Shown here piece after piece: positions 39,527-49,520 of a DNA stretch of 64,000 bases. Origin of the DNA: Mesorhizobium opportunistum WSM2075 (GTDB lineage: Bacteria; Pseudomonadota; Alphaproteobacteria; Rhizobiales; Rhizobiaceae). The stretch is taken from contig NC_015675.1 in NCBI RefSeq assembly GCF_000176035.2, positions 6,576,001-6,640,000 on the forward strand, read 5' to 3'. Position 1 is the first letter of the stretch, and every line of letters starts with the position of its first letter. The notes beneath the pieces were generated by a model. That model saw nothing but the letters and a program-made list of their open reading frames with translations, ran no database searches and was not told the origin of the DNA. Both the position numbers and the translations under genes were made by a program.

Positions 39527-40735
39527 ATGGATCGCCGGGTCGTCATCACTGGACTAGGCGGGCTGTGCGGGCTGGGCACCGATGTCGGCTCCATCTGGAA
39601 AGGCATGCGCGAGGGCCGATCGGCCATCGGTCCGATTATCAATGCACAGCTTCACGGGCTGGAGGGCGCGATCGGCGCCGAGATCAAGACGCTGCCTGAG
39701 CACGACATTGAGCCCCGGCAGCTGCTCTCCATGGGACGTTTCAGCCTGCTTGCCGTGCTTGCAGCACGCGAAGCCATGCGACAGTCCGGACTCTCCTGCG
39801 ATGAAGGCAATGCCCATCGCTTTGGCGCAATAGTGGGTGCCGGCTTCGGCGGCTACGATGCGACCGAGAAAGGCTACCGCGACGTCCTTTTGGGGGGAGC
39901 GTCCCGCGTTGAACTGTTCTCGGGAGTAAAGGCGATGCCGAGCGCGGCTGCGTGCCAGGTCAGCATGAGCCTCGGCCTTCGCGGGCCGGTCTTCGCCGTC
40001 ACCACCGCCTGTGCATCGGGCAATCATGCGATTGCCTCGGCCGTAGACCAGATCAAGTATGGCCGAGCCGACGTGATGCTTGCGGGAGGCAGCGACGCGG
40101 CGTTCGTGTACATGATGATGAAGGCATGGGAAGCCATGCGCGTGCTCGCTCCGGACACTTGCCGGCCCTTCTCCGCGGACCGGAAGGGAGTGGTGCTGGG
40201 CGAAGGTGCGGGCATGGCCGTACTGGAAAGCTATGAGCATGCTACCGCCCGGGGTGCAACGATTCTTGCCGAGGTCGCGGGCATCGGTCTGTCTGCCGAT
40301 GCCTCCCACATCGCCGCGCCGGCAGTTCACGGGCCGGAAGGCGCGATGCGCGCCTGCCTTGCCGATGCGAAACTGAATCCAGAGGACGTCGAGTACCTGA
40401 ACGCGCACGGCACCGGCACCAAGGCCAACGATCAAATCGAAACGGCGGCGATCAAGCGAGTCTTCGGTGAGCATGCTCATTCGATGTCCGTCTCTTCCAC
40501 CAAATCCACCCACGGTCACTGCCTAGGTGCAGCCAGCGCGATTGAAATGATCGCCTGTGTGATGGCGATTCAGGAGGGCGTGGTACCTCCGACCGCCAAC
40601 TATCGCGAGCCAGACCCCGATTGCGATCTCGATGTCACGCCCAACGTGCCGCGCGAGCGTAAGGTGCGTGTGGCCATGAGCAACGCGTTTGCCATGGGGG
40701 GCACGAACGCAGTTCTAGCGTTCAAGCACGTATAG
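39527..40735 (+). CDS. nodE: NodE, beta-ketoacyl synthase
   Basis: NodE condenses acyl units on NodF and is a main determinant of host range. The 402-residue protein has the KAS catalytic residues C162 (TTACASG), H294 (HGTGT) and H331 (STHGHCLGA). It directly abuts nodF. Membrane association has been described for NodE, and hydrophobic segments are present in the middle of the protein. Confidence 0.95.
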   Translation: MDRRVVITGLGGLCGLGTDVGSIWKGMREGRSAIGPIINAQLHGLEGAIGAEIKTLPEHDIEPRQLLSMGRFSLLAVLAAREAMRQSGLSCDEGNAHRFGAIVGAGFGGYDATEKGYRDVLLGGASRVELFSGVKAMPSAAACQVSMSLGLRGPVFAVTTACASGNHAIASAVDQIKYGRADVMLAGGSDAAFVYMMMKAWEAMRVLAPDTCRPFSADRKGVVLGEGAGMAVLESYEHATARGATILAEVAGIGLSADASHIAAPAVHGPEGAMRACLADAKLNPEDVEYLNAHGTGTKANDQIETAAIKRVFGEHAHSMSVSSTKSTHGHCLGAASAIEMIACVMAIQEGVVPPTANYREPDPDCDLDVTPNVPRERKVRVAMSNAFAMGGTNAVLAFKHV

Positions 40736-40981
40736 TGAGCGTCCATGTCGCCGCAAAGTCCTTCCGCGCGCCTTGCTGGACAGTCTGAACGCTCTCCCAG
40801 TGTCCACCAGTCAGCTCCAGGTGGTCAGATCGGTCGAGCCGCGTCTGGTCGTGCGGCCGATGCCGCCGCAACCCAATTGGTGCGTGAACTCACCAAGGCC
40901 GTTTGGCCAGGAAGCCAACCATCGAGCCGTTCCGGAAAAGGCGAAACCGAATTCGCCGGCCTGAAGAGAAGAGGACAAGAT

Positions 40982-41719
40982 ATGTTCGAACTGACCGGCC
41001 GCAAGGCGCTCGTCACCGGGGCATCGGGAGGCATCGGCGAGGCGATCGCCAGGATACTGCATGCGCAGGGCGCCATTGTTGGCCTGCATGGTACGCGCAT
41101 CGAGAAGCTGGAGACGCTGGCCGCCGAGCTTGGGGACAGGGTCAAGCTGTTTCCGGCCAACCTTTCGAACCGCGACGAGGTCAAGGCGCTTGGCCAGAAG
41201 GCGGAGGCCGATCTCGAAGGGGTTGACATCCTGGTCAACAATGCCGGCATCACCAAGGACGGCCTGTTCGTGCGCATGTCGGACACAGACTGGGATACGG
41301 TGATGGAAGTGAACCTGACCGCAGTGTTCAGGCTGACCCGGGAACTGACCCACCCGATGATGCGCCGCCGCCATGGCCGCATCATCAACATCACTTCAGT
41401 TTCGGGTATCACCGGTAATTCGGGCCAGACCAACTACTCAGCTTCCAAGGCCGGCATGATCGGTTTCTCCAAATCGCTGGCGCAGGAGATCGCCACCCGC
41501 AACATCACGGTCAACTGCGTCGCCCCCGGTTACATCAAATCAGCGATGACCGACAAGCTCAACGACAAGCAGAAAGAGGCGATTATGGCAGCGATCCCGA
41601 CCCGGCGCATGGGCACCAGCGCTGAAGTCGCGTCCGCGGTCGCCTACCTCGCCTCCAACGAAGCCGCCTACGTCACCGGCCAGACCGTCCACGTCAATGG
41701 CGGCATGGCCATGATCTGA
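40982..41719 (+). CDS. nodG: NodG, 3-oxoacyl-ACP reductase
   Basis: NodG is a FabG-like SDR that reduces 3-oxoacyl intermediates. The 245-residue product has TGASGGIG at residues 12-19, NNAG in the middle and YSASK near residue 152. The ATG at 40982 has AGAAGAGGA upstream; the open frame continues upstream into non-homologous sequence after nodE. The 246-base nodE-nodG gap holds no other gene. It completes a nodA-nodFEG unit. Confidence 0.92.
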   Translation: MFELTGRKALVTGASGGIGEAIARILHAQGAIVGLHGTRIEKLETLAAELGDRVKLFPANLSNRDEVKALGQKAEADLEGVDILVNNAGITKDGLFVRMSDTDWDTVMEVNLTAVFRLTRELTHPMMRRRHGRIINITSVSGITGNSGQTNYSASKAGMIGFSKSLAQEIATRNITVNCVAPGYIKSAMTDKLNDKQKEAIMAAIPTRRMGTSAEVASAVAYLASNEAAYVTGQTVHVNGGMAMI

Positions 41720-42445
41720 GCACGGGGTAACCGGAGCCTACCTTGTCGTAGGCATCGCGCGACAGGCCTCACCGCCGGGGTTTGCAGGGCAAGTGCTGCT
41801 GCATGCGGATCAAACGTCTGCGGCGCTTGTCGTAGACGGTTTATCCCGCAGCCGGGCCACGGCTGCACTCATGGCCGGGCGAATGAGTTTGATACGCGTG
41901 CCGCGGCAGCGCAACAGGGACTCAAAGCCAGGCCACAGGCCTTTCCGGTCGGCATGGCGACCAAGATCCTTGCGCTCACCGATCCGCTCGGCACTTGTGT
42001 GCTTCGTCCCCCCTGTCAGGAGGCCGCTTCGATACGGGGTTTCGCCCGTCCATCGAGGGCGTCGCCTTCGGCGATCCGACGCCGACAAGGGTTCAACATC
42101 AACACCATCATTGCCGATCTGAACGACCGCGTCGCCAGGATCGTAATCCAGCACGATCCGAGGCGCGCCTTGCCGCCTCCTCTCGATCTGGAAGCGTCTG
42201 ATCGAGAACTTCTTCTGCACCCAAGCGTATGCCAGGACAACTCCAACCAGAGCTTCGAAGCGAGCATCGACCGCAACCGCGGCATAACCCACCATGGGGC
42301 TCAGCAAACCTAGACCAAGGCCAGCCAAGCTGCGAATCCGGATGAGGTACCGACCCAAGACATGCACTTCGAGCTCCGCTCCTCGCTTCGGGCGTCTCAC
42401 AGTCTGCAAGCGCAACACCTGCCGATCAGCTGACGATCCGTCGCC
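41720..42445. other. Spacer between nodG and nodD2 with a nodD fragment
   Basis: No intact gene. A 606-base minus-strand frame covers much of it but reads as mixed sequence, and its end is the nodD fragment listed separately. No nod box was seen here. Confidence 0.5.
41847..41909 (-). pseudogene. nodD: Vestigial nodD fragment
   Basis: About 60 bases match the helix-turn-helix coding part of nodD2 (43296-43358) in the same orientation. Read on the minus strand, the product includes [12 protein letters not shown], identical to both full nodD copies. Flanking sequence is unrelated. It is a relic of a third nodD or of the recombination that duplicated the region. Confidence 0.7.
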
Positions 42446-43429
42446 TCAGGCAACATGAGTGTGGGCGGTAACGGCCGACACAAGTCCAGGAGCGCTGGGG
42501 GCCTCTCGTGGATTCGCAGGAGTAGCAAGCCGGGATGCTTCCTGCACCATTATCTCCCGCATCCAGATGCTGGCCGGATCGCTGTTGTGGTTGGCCAGCC
42601 ATTGGACGGCTTCGGTGAAAACGGGAAGCGGCAGTGGAAGTTCGACGACCTTAAGGGGGAACGTTCTTTCGAAGTGCTTAACCAGCCGGAGGGGCACGGA
42701 CGAAATACGAGCTGTGCCGGACACCATTGGCGGCACCATGCTGAAGCCCTGCACCTCGACTTCGACACGTCTTTTTAGGCCGTGCTCGAGCAAGAACAGT
42801 TCCTCGATAGAGGGCTTGCGCCAACGTCCGAACCTGACGCAGACGTGCCTCATCGACAGGTATCTCTCAAATGTAAGCTGCCGTGGCAGCTGCTTGTTGG
42901 CGGCACAACCCACGCATACCAGCTTCTCATCGAAAAGCGCCACGCTTGGATGCGCGCCCGACATGAACATATCCGGAAGAATTACAAAGTCGATGTCGCC
43001 GCGCCGGAGGAGCTCGTCCGGGTTGTCATCGAGTGGCAGCAATTCGAACGTGACGGCGGGGGCTTCACGAGCGACACGCTCCACGACTTTTTCAAAAAAA
43101 ACGAGCGTGGCGAAATCGGAAATAATGATCCTGAAGCGTCGATCGGATCGAGACGGGTCAAACGGATCCGAAGAAATAATCGAGGACTGGATACGCAGGA
43201 GAGCGTCGCGGACTGCGGGGGCAAGTGCAATCGCTCGTGAGGTCAGGATGCGCTCTCGACCGTTCATACTGAACAGTTCATCACCGAAAAAGTCGCGCAG
43301 CCGGGCGACAGCCGCACTCATGGCCGGCTGGCTTAGGTTTATGCGGCGTGCCGCCGCCGAGAGATTGCGCTCGGCCAGCAATGCGTCCAGCACAACGAGA
43401 AGGTTGAGATCAAGCCCCTTGAAACGCAT
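42446..43429 (-). CDS. nodD: NodD, LysR-type activator of nod genes, copy 2
   Basis: This 327-residue protein is strongly similar to copy 1 throughout the DNA-binding domain and most of the sensor domain. Its C-terminal tail is about 22 residues longer (after SRLATPAN). The start MRFKGLDLN is at 43429; an in-frame ATG four codons upstream is less typical. It is divergent from nodA2 across nod box 2. Differences from copy 1 cluster in the sensor domain, which could alter flavonoid response. Confidence 0.96.
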   Translation of the reverse strand: MRFKGLDLNLLVVLDALLAERNLSAAARRINLSQPAMSAAVARLRDFFGDELFSMNGRERILTSRAIALAPAVRDALLRIQSSIISSDPFDPSRSDRRFRIIISDFATLVFFEKVVERVAREAPAVTFELLPLDDNPDELLRRGDIDFVILPDMFMSGAHPSVALFDEKLVCVGCAANKQLPRQLTFERYLSMRHVCVRFGRWRKPSIEELFLLEHGLKRRVEVEVQGFSMVPPMVSGTARISSVPLRLVKHFERTFPLKVVELPLPLPVFTEAVQWLANHNSDPASIWMREIMVQEASRLATPANPREAPSAPGLVSAVTAHTHVA

Positions 43430-43439
43430 GCCTGCGGCC

Positions 43440-43486
43440 ATCCATAGAGTGGATACCTTTCATCGAAACAAACGATTTTACCAGTT
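43440..43486 (+). promoter_or_regulatory. nod box 2 (nodA2-nodBCIJ)
   Basis: A 47-bp element begins ATCCATAGAGTGGAT, continues CATCGAAACAAACGATTT and ends TACCAGTTTTG. It differs from nod box 1 at only a few positions. It lies between divergent nodD2 and nodA2, about 240 bases before nodA2, a longer leader than at nod box 1. Confidence 0.92.
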
Positions 43487-43727
43487 TTGCGGAACGTCGC
43501 ATAGGGACCTCACAAGAGATGTAAGCAAGCCCTAAAGGAACTTGATGCTTGCGTGGGTGCCGGACAGCATTTCTGGCGTACGCCTTCCGGTGTCGACCGG
43601 ATCGCATGTCCAGTGCGGCTAAAGTTCACCGTGACCTGCGAAAGCCATATCGCGCCGGCTCGACGCGACAAGCTCCCCGTCATTACGCGCTTACCTCAGG
43701 AAAACAGGAACGGACAGAGGTCTTTCC

Positions 43728-44318
43728 ATGCGCTCTGAAGTGCAGTGGAGGTTGTGTTGGGAAAACGAGTTGCAACGGCATGAGCATGTCGAGCTCTCAG
43801 ACTTCTTGCACAAAACCTATGGAGGGACTGGCACCTTCTCCGCAATGCGATTCGAAGGCGGGCGGAGTTGGTTCGGCGCGAGGCCAGAGCTCCGAGCAAT
43901 TGGTAGGGACACGCACGGTGTAGCGGCACATCTCGGTCTACTGCGCCGTTTCATCAAAGTTGGCGCAATCGACGTGCTGGTGGCCGAACTCGGATTGTAC
44001 GGGGTGCGTCGGGATCTTGAGGGCCTCGGCATCAGCTTGTCCCTGCGCAGTCTGTATCCGGCGCTGCAGCAGATGGGCGTTCCATTCGCTTTCGGCACGG
44101 TTCGGCACGAAATGCGAAATCACATCCAGAGGCTCTGCAAGGTGGGGCTTGGGAAGATTGTGCCGGACGTTCGCATCCGCTCAACCTTGGCAGACATGCA
44201 TCCCGACCTGCCGCCCACGCGCTTGGAGGACGATCTCGTCTTTGTCTCGCCGATTGGGCGGTCGATTGACGAGTGGCCGTCCGGCACCTTCATCGAGCGG
44301 AACGGTCCGGAGCTATGA
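43728..44318 (+). CDS. nodA: NodA N-acyltransferase, copy 2
   Basis: The 196-residue protein has all NodA landmarks ([44 protein letters not shown], final NGPEL). It differs from copy 1 at many positions. Its stop overlaps the nodB start (ATGA), the standard nodABC arrangement. It should be induced from nod box 2. Confidence 0.96.
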   Translation: MRSEVQWRLCWENELQRHEHVELSDFLHKTYGGTGTFSAMRFEGGRSWFGARPELRAIGRDTHGVAAHLGLLRRFIKVGAIDVLVAELGLYGVRRDLEGLGISLSLRSLYPALQQMGVPFAFGTVRHEMRNHIQRLCKVGLGKIVPDVRIRSTLADMHPDLPPTRLEDDLVFVSPIGRSIDEWPSGTFIERNGPEL

Positions 44319-44956
44319 AACATCTGGACTGCATATGTGAAATGTCCAGTCACTGCGCAGACGGCACCCAAGAGCGCAGCGTCTATCTCACGTTTGACGA
44401 CGGTCCCGATCCCGTTTGGACACCGGAGGTCCTCGACGTGCTGGCGCAACACCGGACACCGGCGACATTCTTCCTGATCGGTGACGCGGCTGTAGACCGG
44501 CCGGAGCTTGTCCGGCGAATTATTGCGGATGGGCATGAAGTGGCCAATCACACGATGACTCATCGGGATCTGTCCAGATGCGAACCCGGCGAAGTTGAAC
44601 GTGAAATAGTTGAGGCGAACAGCGCCATCAGGATGGCGTGCCCGCAAGCTGCGGTGCGGTACTTTCGTGCGCCCTATGGGAGCTGGACCAAAGAAGCTCT
44701 CAAAGCCTCGGCGAGCACTGGATTGGCACCCCTGCATTGGTCAGTCGATCCGCGAGACTGGGCTCGCCCCGGAGCGGACTTGATTGTCGATGCAGTTCTC
44801 GCCGGGGTCCGCCCGGGCGCGATTGTGCTCCTTCACGACGGGTGTGAGTGCTCTCGAAGCGATCCGCGCGACCAGACCGTTGTGGCGCTGTCCCGCCTGA
44901 TCCCAGCGCTCCACGACCGCGGATTCACAGTCCGACCCCTTCCTCAACATCATTGA
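44315..44956 (+). CDS. nodB: NodB, chitooligosaccharide deacetylase
   Basis: NodB removes the acetyl group from the non-reducing end of the chitin backbone. The 213-residue protein has the NodB-domain motifs TFDDGPDP (metal-binding Asp), [13 protein letters not shown] (two His) and RAPYG. The start at 44315 overlaps the nodA2 stop. Confidence 0.96.
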   Translation: MKHLDCICEMSSHCADGTQERSVYLTFDDGPDPVWTPEVLDVLAQHRTPATFFLIGDAAVDRPELVRRIIADGHEVANHTMTHRDLSRCEPGEVEREIVEANSAIRMACPQAAVRYFRAPYGSWTKEALKASASTGLAPLHWSVDPRDWARPGADLIVDAVLAGVRPGAIVLLHDGCECSRSDPRDQTVVALSRLIPALHDRGFTVRPLPQHH

Positions 44957-44970
44957 ACAAACGAGATCCT

Positions 44971-46323
44971 ATGGACCCGCTTACCACAGCCAGTACCGTC
45001 GCCGTTTCGTGTTACGCGCTGCTCTCGACCGTTTATAAAGGCATGCAAGCGGTTTATGCGCAGCCGGGACACGTTGCCTCGAGCTCGGACGACTTGCTCG
45101 CCTTCGACCTTTGGCCGAGCGTGGATGTCATTATCCCCTGCTACAACGAGGAGCCGCGCACACTTTCGGCCTGTCTGGCTTCGGTTGCAAACCAGGAATA
45201 CGCCGGAAAGCTGCATGTCTATGTGGTTGATGACGGTTCTGGAAATCGCAACGCCCTCATGCCGGTGCATCACGCCTACGTGGACGACCCCAGATTCACC
45301 TTTATTCAGCTCCCCCACAACGTCGGCAAACGCAAAGCACAGATCGCCGCGATCCGTGGTTCGTCTGGAGATTTCGTGCTCAGCGTCGACTCTGACACGA
45401 CTCTCGAGCCCGACGTGATCGCGAAACTTACGGCACGGATGCGGGATCCAGCGATCGGCGCCGCCATGGGCCAGCTGACGGCATCCAACCGGAGCGACAC
45501 TTGGTTGACCCGGTTGATTGACATGGAGTACTGGCTCGCTTGCAACGAGGAACGGGCTGCGCAGGCCCGCTTTGGTGCGGTCATGTGCTGTTGCGGCCCC
45601 TGTGCAATGTACCGCCGCTCTTGTCTGATGTCGCTGCTGGATCAATACGAAACCCAGCTGTTTAGGGGCAAACCTAGTGACTTCGGCGAGGACCGCCATC
45701 TTACCATCCTGATGCTGAAAGCAGGCTTTCGGACCGAGTACGTTCCGGACGCCGTCGCAGCGACAGTCGTTCCGGACAAGATGGGGCCCTATCTGCGCCA
45801 ACAACTACGCTGGGCACGAAGCACTTTCCGCGACACGCTGCTGGCACTGCGCCTGTTGCCGGGCCTCGATCGCTACCTCACGTTGGACGTGATTGGACAG
45901 AATGTCGGTCCATTGTTGCTCGCGGTCGCTGTACTAGCCGGGCTCGCAGAGCTCGCATTGACAGATACGGCGCCTTGGCCAACGGCAATTATCATTGCCG
46001 GCATGACGATCATTCGATGCACCGTGATAGCTTTCCGTGCACGCCAAGTCCGATTCTTCGGCTTTTCTCTGCACACGTTCATCAACATCTTTCTCCTACT
46101 TCCCTTGAAAGCTTATGCGTTGTGCACCTTGAGCAACAGTGATTGGCTGTCGCGCAAAAATGCCATCCAGCCCCATGGGAGCAAGAAGCCGATCATCGTC
46201 GCAAACCCGATCACCAGGGCAAATGGTACAGGCAGTCCGGGAATTGCCGGCTCGAATCGTACGGATCGTTCTCGCGATTCTGCACAGCTGGTTGAGCCTG
46301 GCGTTCTTCACAGCTCCGAGTGA
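44971..46323 (+). CDS. nodC: NodC, N-acetylglucosaminyltransferase
   Basis: NodC is a membrane GT2 enzyme that makes the chitin oligomer backbone. The 450-residue protein has an N-terminal membrane segment, DDGSGN and SVDSDT (UDP-GlcNAc and metal sites), and the processive-synthase motif QQLRW, with hydrophobic segments after residue 290. The ATG at 44971 gives the standard start MDPLTTASTVAVSCYALLS. The C-terminal tail is somewhat longer than the approximately 420 residues common in the family. Confidence 0.96.
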   Translation: MDPLTTASTVAVSCYALLSTVYKGMQAVYAQPGHVASSSDDLLAFDLWPSVDVIIPCYNEEPRTLSACLASVANQEYAGKLHVYVVDDGSGNRNALMPVHHAYVDDPRFTFIQLPHNVGKRKAQIAAIRGSSGDFVLSVDSDTTLEPDVIAKLTARMRDPAIGAAMGQLTASNRSDTWLTRLIDMEYWLACNEERAAQARFGAVMCCCGPCAMYRRSCLMSLLDQYETQLFRGKPSDFGEDRHLTILMLKAGFRTEYVPDAVAATVVPDKMGPYLRQQLRWARSTFRDTLLALRLLPGLDRYLTLDVIGQNVGPLLLAVAVLAGLAELALTDTAPWPTAIIIAGMTIIRCTVIAFRARQVRFFGFSLHTFINIFLLLPLKAYALCTLSNSDWLSRKNAIQPHGSKKPIIVANPITRANGTGSPGIAGSNRTDRSRDSAQLVEPGVLHSSE

Positions 46324-46549
46324 CCGAGTACTTGGGTAGAGAATACGTCGTGAGCTTAGGCATACATCCACGATCAGACCGAGAACCAGCCGAAAGCGAC
46401 CGTAGCCTTCGACCCTATTTTGCGCGGCTGCGACACTCGTTTTCTCTCATTCCTCAAGGACCAGCACAGGTACCAGCTGCTCTGGACCAGAACCTCGAAA
46501 GTAAGCTGCCGGCCGGCCGATTGGCCTGTTTTCAGCCTGAGATAGACGT

Positions 46550-47464
46550 ATGTCCAATGTAGCAATCGACCTTGACCAGGTAACCAAGTCATTTGGCAGC
46601 AAACTCGTTGTGAACGGGTTGTCCTTCACTGTGGGTACGGGAGAGTGCTTCGGCCTGCTGGGGCCGAACGGTGCAGGCAAGAGCACCATTGCGCGCATGC
46701 TCCTCGGCATGACCCGGCCCGACTCCGGTAAGATCACGGTGCTCGGAGTGCCGGTGCCGGGTCGAAGTCGCTTGGCCCGCAAGGGCATAGGTGTCGTTCC
46801 GCAGTTCGACAACCTGGACCTGGAATTCACGGTCCGCGAGAACCTGATGGTGTTCGGGCGGTACTTCGGCATGAGCACACGGAAGATTCAAGAGGTCGTT
46901 CCATCTCTCCTTGAGTTTGCCCGCCTTGAGAGCAAGGCGGACGCACGTGTGGGCCAGCTATCAGGCGGCATGAAGCGGCGTCTAACGTTGGCGCGCGCGC
47001 TGATCAACGACCCCCAACTTCTTATAATGGACGAGCCGACTACCGGCCTCGACCCGCACGCCCGCCACCTGATCTGGGAGCGGCTCCGTTTTCTGCTGGC
47101 GAGCGGAAAGACAATCATTTTGACCACCCACTTCATGGAAGAGGCTGAGCGGCTATGCGATCGGCTGTGTGTACTGGAGCGGGGACGCAAGATTGCCGAG
47201 GGCAGCCCTCATGCTTTGATAGACGAACATATTGGATGCAATGTGATCGAGATCTTTGGCGGCAATCCGCAGGAGCTGACTTCGCTAATCAAGCCGTACG
47301 TTCAGCGCATTGAGGTAAGCGGTGAGACCCTCTTTTGCTATGCGCCCGATCCAGAGCAGGTGCGTGTCCAGCTTCGCGGGCGCGCAGGTCTGCGGATTCT
47401 GGAGCGTCCACCAAGTCTGGAGGACGTCTTCTTGCGGCTAACCGGACGCGAGATGGAGAAGTGA
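46550..47464 (+). CDS. nodI: NodI, Nod-factor export ATPase
   Basis: NodI is the ATPase of the NodIJ exporter. The 304-residue protein has Walker [10 protein letters not shown], signature LSGGMKRR and Walker [13 protein letters not shown]. It lies 226 bases after nodC (no gene in the gap) and 3 bases before nodJ. Confidence 0.96.
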   Translation: MSNVAIDLDQVTKSFGSKLVVNGLSFTVGTGECFGLLGPNGAGKSTIARMLLGMTRPDSGKITVLGVPVPGRSRLARKGIGVVPQFDNLDLEFTVRENLMVFGRYFGMSTRKIQEVVPSLLEFARLESKADARVGQLSGGMKRRLTLARALINDPQLLIMDEPTTGLDPHARHLIWERLRFLLASGKTIILTTHFMEEAERLCDRLCVLERGRKIAEGSPHALIDEHIGCNVIEIFGGNPQELTSLIKPYVQRIEVSGETLFCYAPDPEQVRVQLRGRAGLRILERPPSLEDVFLRLTGREMEK

Positions 47465-47467
47465 AAA

Positions 47468-48256
47468 ATGCGTGAAGGTCTTGCGGCGGCACTGCCCGCC
47501 AACGCGTGGAACTGGATTGCGGTGTGGCGCCGTAACTATCTGGCGTGGAAGAAGGTCGCATTTGTGTCGCTTCTCGGCACTCTTGCCGATCCTATGATTT
47601 ACCTTTTCGGGCTCGGTACGGGGCTTGGACTGATGATAGGTCGGGTTGAAGGCGCCTCGTACATTGCCTTCTTGGCAGCCGGGATGGTCGCGACAGGCGC
47701 GATGACCGCATCGACCTTCGAAACAATATACGCGGTTTTCAGTCGCATGCGCGACCTGGGCACCTGGGAAGCAATCCTTCATACACAACTCACCCTGGGC
47801 GACATCGTTCTTGGTGAATTGGCATGGGCAGCCACCAAGGCCTTTCTGGCAGGTACCGCAATTACCATTGTTGCTGTTATGCTAGGCTATGCCGATTGGA
47901 CGTCCCTGCCCTATGTGCTGCCGGTAGTCGCTCTCACCGGCTTCGCCTTTGCCAGCCTGGCAATGGTCGTCATCGCGCTCACCCCCAGCTATCACTATTT
48001 CATATTCTATCAGACGCTCGTCATCACACCCATGCTGTTCCTGTCTGGCGCGGTCTTTCCAGTCGGCCAGTTGCCAGGCGCCTTTCAGCGCGTGGCGGCC
48101 TTCTCCCCCCTGGCGAACTCTATCGACCTGATCCGCCCGGCAATGCTTGGCCATGTGGCAGACAACGTCGGGCTGCATATCGGCGCACTTTGTATGTACA
48201 CGGTTTTGCCGTTCTTCCTCTCTGCTGCGCTCTTTCGCCGACGCCTGATGCGTTGA
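47468..48256 (+). CDS. nodJ: NodJ, Nod-factor export permease
   Basis: This 262-residue ABC-2-type membrane protein pairs with NodI to export lipo-chitooligosaccharides. Six hydrophobic segments are visible. The N-terminal part reads [22 protein letters not shown], and the middle contains [15 protein letters not shown], typical of NodJ. The start is 3 bases after nodI. Confidence 0.95.
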   Translation: MREGLAAALPANAWNWIAVWRRNYLAWKKVAFVSLLGTLADPMIYLFGLGTGLGLMIGRVEGASYIAFLAAGMVATGAMTASTFETIYAVFSRMRDLGTWEAILHTQLTLGDIVLGELAWAATKAFLAGTAITIVAVMLGYADWTSLPYVLPVVALTGFAFASLAMVVIALTPSYHYFIFYQTLVITPMLFLSGAVFPVGQLPGAFQRVAAFSPLANSIDLIRPAMLGHVADNVGLHIGALCMYTVLPFFLSAALFRRRLMR

Positions 48257-48420
48257 CGCTGCTTACGACGGCACGAGAACGAGGGCCGCAATGCATCTTG
48301 AATTGGCCACCATCAAAGCTGTAGCCGAATTGAGTCCGCGTTCAAGACATAGCAGCCGAATTTCTGGTGCCCTGGTCTGCCCTAACCCTCGCGACCGCTA
48401 CTAGCTGGAACCACATAGCA

Positions 48421-49158
48421 ATGACACACCGCACGCCGATGCCTCAGCCTTTTGTTATCCTTGCGATGCCAAGGACTGGCACACATTATTTGGAGGAACT
48501 GCTAAACGAGCATCCGACCGTGCTGAGCAACGGTGAGTTGCTCAATGAGTACGACACCAATTGGCCCGGAAAGGATCGCCTGCTACGCACGGATCGTGAG
48601 CTCCTCGAACAAGCTTATTGGCGTTATCCCACGCCAGACTACAAGAACGTGACGCATATTGGCTGCAAGATCAACGAGCCCCAATTTCACGAACGTCCAG
48701 GTTTTTTTGCTGAACTGACCCGTTGGCCAGCACTCAAGGTCATACTCGTAACTCGAAACATATTGGAATCGCTTCGGTCCTTTGCACAGGCAAGGCAAAG
48801 CGGCCAATGGCTGAAATTCAGTTCGGACGCCGCTCGGCCGCCGCGCGTAAGATTGTCAATCGCTGATTGCGAGGCTTACTTCAAAGCCGCGGACAATTTC
48901 CACGCTCGCATCGAGCACTCCTTCACGACGAGCCAGCTGCTTGTAGTCGAATACGAGAGCCTCCTTCACGAACCCGCTGCTTGCTTGGGAAAGGTTTGGC
49001 ATTTTTTGGGCGCACCGGCCGTTGGGCTCTCTGATCGCGCCGTCCTTCAGCGCCAGGAAACGCGAGCGCTGGACCAGACAGTGCAGAATTTTGATGAGTT
49101 GCAGCTCCACTTCGCGCATGGACCATACGCCCGGTTCTTTGACGTGGGTGGTCTGTGA
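48421..49158 (+). CDS. nodH: NodH, Nod-factor sulfotransferase
   Basis: NodH transfers sulfate from PAPS to the reducing-end sugar of the Nod factor. The 245-residue protein has the phosphosulfate-binding motif FVILAMPRTGTHYLEELLNEHP near the N-terminus. LKVILVTRNILESLRSFAQARQ is the second cofactor-binding strand, and the last residues read HFAHGPYARFF. All closely resemble Sinorhizobium meliloti NodH as I recall it. PAPS supply genes nodPQ are not in the window. It lies 164 bases after nodJ with no nod box between. Confidence 0.93.
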   Translation: MTHRTPMPQPFVILAMPRTGTHYLEELLNEHPTVLSNGELLNEYDTNWPGKDRLLRTDRELLEQAYWRYPTPDYKNVTHIGCKINEPQFHERPGFFAELTRWPALKVILVTRNILESLRSFAQARQSGQWLKFSSDAARPPRVRLSIADCEAYFKAADNFHARIEHSFTTSQLLVVEYESLLHEPAACLGKVWHFLGAPAVGLSDRAVLQRQETRALDQTVQNFDELQLHFAHGPYARFFDVGGL

Positions 49159-49520
49159 TTGGCCCGCTACGCCGACGGCAGTTCGCTTGCTGCGGGGCCA
49201 CTCGATCCCTTCCATTGAAGGTTGAAATTACGAACCACCCGATGGCGCCTGCCGCAGTTCTCAACAGGAACGGCGGCCTTAGCGGTGCTTCCCTTCCTTG
49301 GGCATACCGCGTCGGCACCACGCGGCTTTTTCTCGTCAGTGGGCCCACGCTGGCAATTTCGAAACGTTGGGCCGGATTTTGGCACTGACGACACCCCTGC
49401 CAGAGTTTGACGATGTCTGATTGCGGTTGCAGGCGAGAAAGATAATGGAGCCCGTTCTAAGTCGAACGGCCTTGAGCCGGGCCAGCCGGTCCTTTTTGTC
49501 ATAATAACATGGAGATCGAG
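49159..49520. other. Spacer between nodH and nolO
   Basis: About 360 bases with no gene and no recognisable nod box or -24/-12 element. nolO may be expressed from the upstream nod transcript. Confidence 0.5.

Noticed and set aside
41810..42418. A 202-codon minus-strand frame after nodG
   Set aside because: It reads as mixed sequence whose only recognisable part is the nodD fragment, so it is not an intact gene.
42459..43535. A 358-codon plus-strand open frame
   Set aside because: It is antisense to nodD2 and its composition is that of a reverse reading of a GC-rich gene; nodD2 is certain.
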